DNA of 10,648 bases from JAPUDQ01 sp964462335 (GTDB lineage: Bacteria > Patescibacteriota > Saccharimonadia > Saccharimonadales > Saccharimonadaceae), in assembly GCA_964462335.1 (NCBI GenBank), contig CAYWYG010000027.1:1-10648 (forward strand), given 5' to 3'. The notes beneath the pieces are model-generated. The model ran no database searches. It had not been told where the DNA came from and saw only the letters and a program-made list of their open reading frames with translations. Both the position numbers and the translations under genes were made by a program. Position 1 is the stretch's first letter. Every line of letters begins with the position of its first letter. This document shows, in pieces, positions 1 to 4,706 of this stretch.

Positions 1-6
1 TGGCTT

Positions 7-738
7 ATGATACTGGCGATTATCGCTGGGAGCGCGCTGTCGCTGATCGGTGGTGCGGCGATATTTCTGACGAAGCGTCGACGTGATGCGGCGATCGTAG
101 CGGCGCTGCCGTTTGGGGCGGGCGCATTGCTAGCGGCAGCATTTTTTGATCTGTTGCCTGAGGCATTTGAACTGGGCGAGCCGCGCGATCTCCTTATATG
201 GGCCCTGGTTGGGTTTATGGTGTTTTTCTTGCTTGAGCGGAGCGCAACATGGTTTCATCATCATCACGAACATGCGCTGGGTACAAAAAACCATTCACAA
301 AATATTATGGTGATGGTCGGTGATCTACTCCATAACATCATCGATGGCATCGCGATAGCGGCGAGTTTCATCGTAAATCCCGCGACAGGTATCATCACAG
401 TCCTTGCGGTCAGTGCTCATGAGATACCAAAAGAACTGGGTACATTTGGGATACTCTTATCGAGGGGTTGGCGTGATCGGACGGTCATCGGTGCCAACAT
501 ACTGACGGCGATCGGTACACTGCTCGCTGCGGTCACAGTGTATCTCCTCGGCCACAATATCCAGCTGCCTGAAGCGGAATTACTTGCGTTGACAAGTGGT
601 ATGTTCATCTATATTGCGGCGAGCGATATCATCCCTGACATCCACGAGCAGTCACGACGTGTCGGTACGATTCAGGCAGGGATATTGGTCTTCGGTATCG
701 TGAGTGTTGCGGTCGTCATAAAATTATTGGGCGTCTAA
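7..738 (+). CDS. ZIP-family divalent metal transporter
   Basis: Inner-membrane permease of the ZIP (ZupT/GufA-like) family, which normally imports Zn2+ and related divalent metals. The 243 residues give about seven or eight hydrophobic segments. Family metal-site motifs are clear: HNIIDG (H109, N110, D113) in the fourth segment and HEIPKE (H138, E139, E143) in the fifth, with DLLPEAF near residue 48 and DIIPDIHE near 207. A histidine-rich loop, HHHHEH (84-89), between the third and fourth segments is typical of ZIP metal-capturing loops. Only six bases precede the start, so no ribosome site can be judged. The frame is open to the window edge, so a slightly longer N-terminus is possible, although MILAIIAGSA begins as ZIP proteins usually do. 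It is convergent with the Fur-family gene and overlaps its end by 15 bp, which suggests a metal uptake and regulator pair. The metal is not determinable. Confidence 0.9.
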   Translation: MILAIIAGSALSLIGGAAIFLTKRRRDAAIVAALPFGAGALLAAAFFDLLPEAFELGEPRDLLIWALVGFMVFFLLERSATWFHHHHEHALGTKNHSQNIMVMVGDLLHNIIDGIAIAASFIVNPATGIITVLAVSAHEIPKELGTFGILLSRGWRDRTVIGANILTAIGTLLAAVTVYLLGHNIQLPEAELLALTSGMFIYIAASDIIPDIHEQSRRVGTIQAGILVFGIVSVAVVIKLLGV

Positions 739-1284
739 GGTATTATCGGGGTCAAAGGGCTGGTGGATATCTTCGGCCTTGAGCTTGTCCATCAACGGAT
801 CGCGTGGGCGCAGTTTCTTGACTGCTGTGATACCGTAGGACAGCACGTCAAAGGCGGACTTTTCCGGTGGGGTATCTTGACAATCACGACAGATACCACG
901 TAGCTCGACGGCATGCGCGCTCAGCTGATACCCTGCATCGCTGGCTGCTATCTCGAGGGATTTCTCGAGTTTCGATGAGTCAAAGTCATTGACTTTTTGG
1001 CAGCGTATACAGGTGATGTGGTGGTGGTGCGGGACGAGGGTATCACCGAGCTCGTAGCGGCGCACCCATTTGATGAGGCTGCTGCGGATGAGACTGGCTT
1101 TTTCGAGCGACTCGAGGTTGCGATAGACGGAGCTTCGAGGAAATTGCGACAGTGTCGCAGCTAGCTCCGAGGCGCTTTTCGGCTGGGTATGACTACGGCC
1201 TAGTTCGGCGAGCAATGCCAAACGGGGGTAGGTCACCCTCAACCCCGACTCGCGTAGTTTTTTACGAACCTCCCGTTCGTCCAT
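724..1284 (-). CDS. Fur/Zur-family metal-responsive repressor
   Basis: Fur-superfamily transcription factor. The winged helix covers about residues 15-85 of the longer reading, with the recognition helix around RSSVYRNLESLE. The metal and dimerisation part has HHHHITCIRC (H90-93, C96, C99) and GICRDC (C136, C139), the usual structural zinc CxxC pair. I place the start at ATG 1284 (MDEREVRKKL). The alternative ATG at 1296 would lie inside the TATAAT at 1300-1295. Fur proteins usually end shortly after the second CxxC. Here about 50 further residues follow (ending DPDNTLDAQ), an unusual C-terminal extension of unknown role. An imperfect 7-1-7 palindrome over the -10 and start codon suggests autoregulation. 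The convergent ZIP transporter favours a zinc (Zur) or manganese role over iron, but the sequence does not settle the metal. Confidence 0.88.
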   Translation of the reverse strand: MDEREVRKKLRESGLRVTYPRLALLAELGRSHTQPKSASELAATLSQFPRSSVYRNLESLEKASLIRSSLIKWVRRYELGDTLVPHHHHITCIRCQKVNDFDSSKLEKSLEIAASDAGYQLSAHAVELRGICRDCQDTPPEKSAFDVLSYGITAVKKLRPRDPLMDKLKAEDIHQPFDPDNTLDAQ

Positions 1285-1299
1285 AAGGATTACCATTAT
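1283..1299. promoter_or_regulatory. Possible Fur-family operator over the fur start
   Basis: ATAAGGATTACCATTAT is symmetric about position 1291 at 6 of 8 positions, in the 7-1-7 layout typical of Fur, Zur and PerR boxes. It covers the start codon (1284) and most of the TATAAT -10 box (1300-1295), so a bound dimer would block the gene. It is imperfect and A/T-rich, so chance is not excluded. Confidence 0.35.
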
Positions 1300-1300
1300 A
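1295..1300 (-). promoter_or_regulatory. -10 box of the Fur-family gene
   Basis: A perfect TATAAT on the minus strand lies 10 nt before the ATG at 1284. There is no convincing -35 hexamer at 16-18 bp spacing and no Shine-Dalgarno between the box and the start. The transcript would have a leader of only a few bases. Confidence 0.4.
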
Positions 1301-1386
1301 CACTATTGCGACATAGGCGCGATACCGCGTCGGATGGCATGATCGTAACAACATGGTATAACCGAGATTGCATCGCTGTCGCAGTA

Positions 1387-1947
1387 CTATATCGATACGT
1401 GCGTCGTGATATCAAAGGTATTGTCGATAAAACTATCGATCAAACTATACAGTTTTGGTAATCGATCTGCGAGTGCTGATAGCTCAGATGCCGTAAATCG
1501 ACTAAGGACAAAATCTGCATCATCCATCCGTTCGCGGAGCTCTGTCGCCGTACCGATGCGTAGGCGCGCTGTTTCTGGGCCAATGTGCTGGGTGATCGAT
1601 TTGACACCGTTGTTGCCCGCATCGCTGCCACCGCGGCGCGTCCGAATCGTCCCAAATGGCAGCGACATCTCATCATAGATGAGCAGGATATCGTGAGGCG
1701 TGATGTGATAAAAACCGGCGATGGCGCGTACTGCCTCGCCAGACATGTTGTAGTAGGTCGTCGGTTGGGCGACGATGACTTTGTCGTCCCCCGCCCCAAA
1801 CTCAGCGATACGGGCTCTTAGCTTGTCTTTCGGTGCAAAGCTGAGGCCACGAGACGCGGCGAACTGCTCAACACACCAAAACCCGACATTGTGACGAGTA
1901 CCGTCGTATTTGCTTTCGGCGTTTCCGAGGCCGACGATAAGTTTCAT
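1387..1947 (-). CDS. pth: Peptidyl-tRNA hydrolase
   Basis: Cytosolic esterase that releases tRNA from prematurely dropped peptidyl-tRNA, essential in most bacteria. The start is at ATG 1947 (MKLIVGLGN), the canonical Pth N-terminus; the in-frame ATG at 1971 would add eight residues not seen in the family. The length of 186 residues is normal. Family catalytic and binding residues are recognisable: the Asn in VGLGN, the His in GTRHNVG, the Asn in YYNMSG, the Asp in LLIYDEM and the second Asn in AGNNGVKS. The last is usually GGHNGLKS, so the His before it is replaced by Asn. The stretch after RIG (TATELRERMDD) differs from the usual GRP-type loop. The gene stands upstream of the Fur gene on the same strand, about 100 bp away, and is divergent from the membrane cassette. 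Confidence 0.95.
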   Translation of the reverse strand: MKLIVGLGNAESKYDGTRHNVGFWCVEQFAASRGLSFAPKDKLRARIAEFGAGDDKVIVAQPTTYYNMSGEAVRAIAGFYHITPHDILLIYDEMSLPFGTIRTRRGGSDAGNNGVKSITQHIGPETARLRIGTATELRERMDDADFVLSRFTASELSALADRLPKLYSLIDSFIDNTFDITTHVSI

Positions 1948-1953
1948 AGTACC

Positions 1954-1981
1954 AGTGTACAAGATTGACATAATATAGCAA
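1954..1981 (-). promoter_or_regulatory. Possible pth promoter
   Basis: TACACT at 1959-1954 sits 6 nt before the ATG, so the first transcribed base would be the start codon. TTGCTA (1981-1976) at 16 bp spacing is a partial -35. No Shine-Dalgarno lies before the ATG. Weak on sequence alone. Confidence 0.3.
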
Positions 1982-1991
1982 AGATGATAAA
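1965..1991 (+). promoter_or_regulatory. Possible promoter of the membrane-protein cassette
   Basis: A perfect TTGACA at 1965-1970 is followed by the A/T-rich stretch GATAAATATAT, where a GATAAA (1986-1991) at 15 bp spacing could serve as the -10. It would give a leader of about 55 nt before the ATG at 2054, consistent with the strong ribosome site there. It faces the pth promoter and overlaps it. Confidence 0.35.
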
Positions 1992-2042
1992 TATATCACA
2001 TTGGACAATCCTGTCCATGCACACCTCGTCCCACCCACCTCG

Positions 2043-2049
2043 AAGGAGG
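2043..2049 (+). promoter_or_regulatory. Strong Shine-Dalgarno site
   Basis: AAGGAGG lies 4 nt before the ATG at 2054, a near-full match to the anti-SD of 16S rRNA. It fixes the start of the 172-residue membrane protein. Confidence 0.75.
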
Positions 2050-2053
2050 CGGA

Positions 2054-2572
2054 ATGGAAACGTTCGTCTATGCGATGAAGCTATTCATCACCACGACGCT
2101 CGTGCTTGTCGGCTCGACCGTCTATTTCACCTCAATCCAAACAGAGGGGCGGATGCGGGACGGTGAGATTGTTGTGAGGCGGCGTCTCAGGTGGCGTGGG
2201 CGCAAGCTCATGCTGGTTGACGCAAAAAACGCCAAGGCCATCAATCCGTTCTACGTCGGCATGGTGCTGGCGTGGCTTGGCTCGGTCGGGGTGTATGTCG
2301 CTGTTCTCTGGACGACACTGACTGGGCTACTGATGCTGGTCACCGAGTACGCGCTACCGCTGGCTATCTTATTGGCTGCACTCGTGACACTCTGGGCGCA
2401 GCGACGAGGGCATCTTACTTTCCGGGCTTTCAAGCCTGGGCATATCCGCCAAATTCGTTCGTACAACGACGAGCTGTTGGCGGTGAGTGAAGCAGACCGC
2501 CGTCGTCTAGAGCAAACCGCGGCCGAGCAGGCTGCAGTGGAAGCTGTTAGCGATGAAGCACTTCGGGAGTGA
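2054..2572 (+). CDS. Unrecognised three-TM membrane protein
   Basis: I do not recognise this 172-residue protein. It has a hydrophobic segment at about residues 9-27, a basic stretch (RRRLRWRGRKL, 43-53), two more hydrophobic segments at about 67-86 and 88-112, and an acidic, Ala/Glu/Arg-rich C-terminal tail (about 139-172) that looks helical and possibly coiled-coil. The start at ATG 2054 is decided by a strong Shine-Dalgarno (AAGGAGG, 2043-2049) at normal spacing. An 88-bp gap separates it from the 57-residue membrane protein, with which it probably forms one transcription unit. The strong ribosome site contrasts with the apparently leaderless neighbours der and pth. That could mean high expression or recent acquisition, but neither can be decided here. 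Confidence 0.72.
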   Translation: METFVYAMKLFITTTLVLVGSTVYFTSIQTEGRMRDGEIVVRRRLRWRGRKLMLVDAKNAKAINPFYVGMVLAWLGSVGVYVAVLWTTLTGLLMLVTEYALPLAILLAALVTLWAQRRGHLTFRAFKPGHIRQIRSYNDELLAVSEADRRRLEQTAAEQAAVEAVSDEALRE

Positions 2573-2646
2573 CGGCGCTTTCGCCAAGGTATCATCGACC
2601 CTGACGCGCCTCTGGCTTAAAAACACCCCGTCCCTTACGTCACCCT

Positions 2647-2656
2647 GAGAGGAGGT
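2647..2656 (+). promoter_or_regulatory. Strong Shine-Dalgarno deciding a GTG start
   Basis: GAGAGGAGGT lies 4 nt before GTG 2661. It includes the full AGGAGGT core and is the best ribosome site in the window. It makes the 57-codon frame credible despite its size. Confidence 0.75.
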
Positions 2657-2660
2657 AGAC

Positions 2661-2834
2661 GTGAAAAAGTTCTGGAGCATCCTCAAGTGGTTCATCCTCG
2701 CCTTCGGCGTCTACTTGGTCATCAAGTCGCCCACCACGGCAGCTGACGCGATCAAGACGGCATGGTTGGTGGGGGTGGAGGTGTCGAGGGGCGTTCTGGC
2801 GTTCTTCGACGCTCTCACTCCAAGCCGCCGCTGA
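2661..2834 (+). CDS. Small 57-residue membrane protein
   Basis: A short gene with a GTG start (MKKFWSILKW) and a TGA stop, preceded by a very strong Shine-Dalgarno (GAGAGGAGGT, 2647-2656). The protein has one hydrophobic helix (about residues 4-22), then the polar SPTTAADAIK, then a second amphipathic segment (WLVGVEVSRGVLAFFDAL) and a basic end (TPSRR). It has the shape of a small membrane-associated peptide. I recall similarly built conserved small proteins in Actinobacteria, but this is memory and not a search result. It is the second gene of the plus-strand cassette. A long stem-loop begins at its last codons and a terminator follows. Function unknown. Confidence 0.7.
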   Translation: MKKFWSILKWFILAFGVYLVIKSPTTAADAIKTAWLVGVEVSRGVLAFFDALTPSRR

Positions 2835-2882
2835 GTCTGGCGGACATCCGATGCACATTCCGGATGCTCCGCCGGGCTCAGC
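2830..2882 (+). repeat. Long stem-loop at the 3' end of the cassette
   Basis: The two arms, 2830-2850 and 2861-2882, pair at 21 positions (19 Watson-Crick, two G-T) with one bulged C at 2867 and a 10-nt loop (2851-2860). The stem covers the stop codon of the 57-residue gene. No T-run follows it, so it is not itself a classic terminator. It could protect the 3' end of the mRNA, be a processing site, or be a remnant of a palindromic repeat. Confidence 0.6.
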
Positions 2883-2909
2883 CCGACAATACAAAGCTTG
2901 TAGACCATT

Positions 2910-2931
2910 CTCGCCTGTGGCGAGGTTTTTT
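2910..2931 (+). terminator. Rho-independent terminator of the cassette
   Basis: The stem CTCGCC / GGCGAG has a TGT loop and is followed by G and six T (2926-2931). It ends the plus-strand cassette and abuts the last codon of der. On the minus strand it lacks a U-tract, so it should mainly stop plus-strand transcripts. Confidence 0.8.
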
Positions 2932-4384
2932 AATCCTTTTTCTCTTGGCGGAAGCTAAAATTGATCGGCGTACCGGTGAAGTCGTAGGCCTCGCGCAGTT
3001 GGCGCTCGAGGTAACGTTTGTAGGACCAGTGAAGCAGTTTGAGGTTGCTGCCGAATACGACGAACCATGGCGGCGCGACATCGGTCTGCACCATGTAGCG
3101 AAGTTTGGGATAGGTGTTTTTGAGTCCAGCGGGCGGGTGTCGATGAACACAGGCTTGCAAGATGCGGTTGAGGTCGGCGGTTTTGAGCTGTTGGCGGCGG
3201 CGCGCATCGATTTCGATAGCCAGTTCAAATATCTTAGTCGCATTGCGGCCGGTGATCGAACTCGTGTAGAGCAGCGGCGCCCAGGGGACAAAATCAAAGG
3301 TTTGCGAGACATGAGAGGCGATGCGGTCGCCGGCTTTGTCGTCCCCTTCACCGAGGAGATCCCATTTGGTGACGACGATGATGAGGCCTTTGCCGGCTTC
3401 ACGGATCATACCCGCGAGTTTTTGGTCGAGCTGGGTGTTGTACTCGCCGACGTCCATGAGCAGGCAGCAGATATCGGCTTCTTCGATAGCTTGTAGGGTG
3501 CGGAGGACGGAAAACTTCTCTATGCCGACCTCTTGCTTGCCAGATTTTCTGATACCGGCGGTGTCGAGCAGTTCGATCACCTGCCCTTTGTAGGTGACCT
3601 CGACACGGTTGACGTCGCGGGTCGTGCCAGCGATCGGCGCGACGACGGCCTGTTGTTTGCCAGCGAGGGTGTTAAAGAGGTTGCTTTTGCCGACGTTGGG
3701 GCGACCAATGAAGGCAATCCGTAACGGATCGTCTTCATTGGGAGAAGGAAGAGTGACGAAGGAAGAAGGAAGAGCTTGTAGGATCGCCTGCGTGAGGCGG
3801 TCGAGGCCGCGGGCGTGTTCAGCGCTGGTGCGGATGATCGTGTTGATACCGAGGCGGCGAAATTCATCATCAGGGAGCGAGCCTTTGAGATCGGTTTTGT
3901 TGAGTACGAGAATGACTGGTTTTTTGCTGCGCAGCGCCTTTTTGGCGACAAGTTGGTCGTGATGGTCGGGGTATGCGGTGCTGTCGACCACGACGATGAT
4001 GACATCGGCGGCGTCAGCCGCTTCTTCTATCTGGTCTTGGATGCTGGCCTCGAAGTCGTCCTCGGCTTTTTTGAGCCCTGCGGTGTCGACGAGCCAGAAA
4101 CTTGAGGAGGGGTTCACCCCTCCGCTTGCTTCGGAAGTAAATTCCGAAGCATCGCTCCTCCCCCTAAAGCTCGTCTGGCGACTCGATTTTGTCGGTCTTT
4201 CGGTCTGTCGGTCTTTCGGTCTGTCGGTCTGAGATAACGTAATCCTTCGGATCACGTTATCCCTCGTCGTCCCCGCCTCACGCGCCACAATCGCCTCTTG
4301 TGAGCCATAGAGACGGTTGAATAAGCTCGACTTGCCGACATTGGTCTGGCCGACGATGGCGACGGTGGGGAGTTTTTGTGACAT
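2930..4384 (-). CDS. der: Ribosome-assembly GTPase Der (EngA) with a G-domain insertion
   Basis: Tandem-GTPase needed for maturation of the 50S ribosomal subunit. Domain 1 has GQTNVGKS (12-19), GTTRD (38-42), DTAG (100-103) and NKTD (162-165). Domain 2 has GRPNVGKS (227-234), GTTRD (253-257), DTAG (274-277) and TKWD (339-342). A KH-like C-terminal domain runs from about 395 to 484 (ending RQEKKD). At 484 residues it is longer than typical Der (about 440-490, often with an acidic linker). The distance from GTTRD to DTAG is 62 residues in domain 1 but 21 in domain 2. The 41 extra residues are a Ser/Arg/Thr/Gln-rich insertion (about 52-95) encoded by repeats and palindromes. The inter-domain linker (205-219) is encoded by a purine-rich repeat at 3741-3774. 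No Shine-Dalgarno precedes the ATG. A consensus promoter lies 8 nt upstream. Confidence 0.95.
   Translation of the reverse strand: MSQKLPTVAIVGQTNVGKSSLFNRLYGSQEAIVAREAGTTRDNVIRRITLSQTDRPKDRQTERPTKSSRQTSFRGRSDASEFTSEASGGVNPSSSFWLVDTAGLKKAEDDFEASIQDQIEEAADAADVIIVVVDSTAYPDHHDQLVAKKALRSKKPVILVLNKTDLKGSLPDDEFRRLGINTIIRTSAEHARGLDRLTQAILQALPSSFVTLPSPNEDDPLRIAFIGRPNVGKSNLFNTLAGKQQAVVAPIAGTTRDVNRVEVTYKGQVIELLDTAGIRKSGKQEVGIEKFSVLRTLQAIEEADICCLLMDVGEYNTQLDQKLAGMIREAGKGLIIVVTKWDLLGEGDDKAGDRIASHVSQTFDFVPWAPLLYTSSITGRNATKIFELAIEIDARRRQQLKTADLNRILQACVHRHPPAGLKNTYPKLRYMVQTDVAPPWFVVFGSNLKLLHWSYKRYLERQLREAYDFTGTPINFSFRQEKKD
3741..3774 (-). repeat. Purine-rich repeat in the Der linker
   Basis: GAAGGAAGAG occurs at 3744-3753 and again at 3765-3774 within an almost pure G/A tract on the plus strand. 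It encodes the linker between the two G domains (around SSFVTLPSPN). The linker is variable in the family, so this is tolerated. It is the third low-complexity patch in coding DNA here. Confidence 0.5.
4106..4150. repeat. Two adjacent palindromes inside der
   Basis: The first hairpin is GGAGGGG (4106-4112) / CCCCTCC (4117-4123), 7 bp with a 4-nt loop. The second is GCTTCGGAA (4128-4136) / TTCCGAAGC (4142-4150), 9 bp with a 5-nt loop. Both are perfect and only four bases apart. They encode the second half of the Der insertion (around SEFTSEASGGVNPSS). The layout resembles a REP- or RPE-like palindromic element inserted in frame, but copies elsewhere in the genome cannot be seen. Confidence 0.65.
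4191..4230. repeat. Tandem repeat inside der
   Basis: The 16-bp unit GTCGGTCTTTCGGTCT occurs at 4191-4206 and 4207-4222, followed by a half unit (4223-4230). It also reads as five alternating 8-bp units (GTCGGTCT / TTCGGTCT). On the coding strand it gives the Gln/Thr/Asp/Arg/Pro/Lys-rich start of the insertion (SQTDRPKDRQTERP). The unit length is not a multiple of three, so a gain or loss of one 16-bp copy would shift the frame of der. Confidence 0.85.
4233..4261 (-). repeat. 13-bp hairpin at the edge of the Der insertion
   Basis: Arms 4233-4245 and 4249-4261 with a 3-nt loop pair over 13 bp in the mRNA (one G-U pair). They encode DNVIRRITLS, which aligns with the conserved segment after the switch-I GTTRD, and they abut the tandem repeat two bases away. 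The hairpin may be coincidental to conserved codons or may mark the insertion boundary. Confidence 0.5.
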
Positions 4385-4392
4385 ACAAATAT

Positions 4393-4421
4393 ATTATAAC
4401 AGAGGTCATAAATATTGACAA
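4393..4421 (-). promoter_or_regulatory. der promoter
   Basis: -35 TTGTCA (4421-4416, 5 of 6 to consensus), a 17-bp spacer and a perfect -10 TATAAT (4398-4393). The predicted start of transcription is within two or three bases of the der ATG (4384), so the mRNA would be leaderless or nearly so. Confidence 0.75.
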
Positions 4422-4443
4422 GCTATATACAATTTGATATAAT
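4415..4443 (+). promoter_or_regulatory. Perfect sigma-70 promoter of the 80-residue gene
   Basis: TTGACA (4415-4420), exactly 17 bp, and TATAAT (4438-4443): a full consensus promoter. Six bases separate the -10 from the ATG at 4450, so the expected first transcribed base is the A of the start codon. Its -35 overlaps the -35 of the divergent der promoter by five bases. Confidence 0.85.
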
Positions 4444-4449
4444 ATAATA

Positions 4450-4692
4450 ATGGATAAAAAGGACATAGGATTACCTGTCGATACTACCGAACTTAACCGT
4501 GCCGATCGTACTGATCGTGATGCTGGTCCCCTATTAGGTAAACCCATGCCCGATACGCGTGATGCACGTGCGCTTGGGGCTGGAGCACTAGGACGAGGAG
4601 GGAGGATCATCCCTGCGCCACTTTATGGCGGTAATCCCGCAGGCTATGACTCACTTGGTGTAGATGGCGAATATGCATCGTATGTTGATTAG
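4450..4692 (+). CDS. Unrecognised 80-residue protein, likely leaderless
   Basis: I do not recognise this protein. It begins MDKKDIGLPV, is rich in Asp, Arg and Gly, and has no membrane segment, signal peptide or cysteine. The middle is an Arg/Asp-rich stretch followed by a glycine-rich part (GAGALGRGGR), and the end is acidic and tyrosine-containing (GVDGEYASYVD). It looks disordered. The case for a real gene is its context: a perfect consensus promoter with the predicted start at the ATG, a TAG stop, and a rho-independent terminator 25 bp later. Together they make a self-contained 300-bp transcription unit. It is divergent from der and convergent with rluB. An alternative is a strongly transcribed small RNA in which the frame is incidental. 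Confidence 0.6.
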   Translation: MDKKDIGLPVDTTELNRADRTDRDAGPLLGKPMPDTRDARALGAGALGRGGRIIPAPLYGGNPAGYDSLGVDGEYASYVD

Positions 4693-4706
4693 TATCGTTG
4701 AAAATT

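Noticed and set aside
244..273. Histidine runs as an engineered tag (also in the Fur-family protein)
   Set aside because: HHHHEH in the ZIP loop and HHHH before the Fur CxxC sit where these families normally carry metal-binding histidines.
2571..2834. Recoded TGA (as glycine or tryptophan, as in some Patescibacteria)
   Set aside because: TGA ends the 172- and 57-residue genes and the sortase at sensible places, and no conserved gene has an in-frame TGA, so the standard bacterial code fits.
2830..2882. Integron attC-like site
   Set aside because: The long bulged stem recalls attC, but the terminal RYYYAAC/GTTRRRY core boxes are missing and no integrase is present.
2762..3496. Plus-strand open frame of 244 codons opposite der
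   Set aside because: It is antisense to conserved Der domain 2, its composition mirrors the der codons, and it has no ribosome site. It also crosses the stem-loop and terminator of the cassette.
4191..4230. CRISPR array
   Set aside because: The 8/16-bp units are contiguous with no spacers, lie inside an open gene, and no cas gene is present.
4191..4230. Phase-variable switch of der
   Set aside because: The unit would shift the frame on copy loss, but Der is normally essential, so switching off would be lethal. The frame is intact here.
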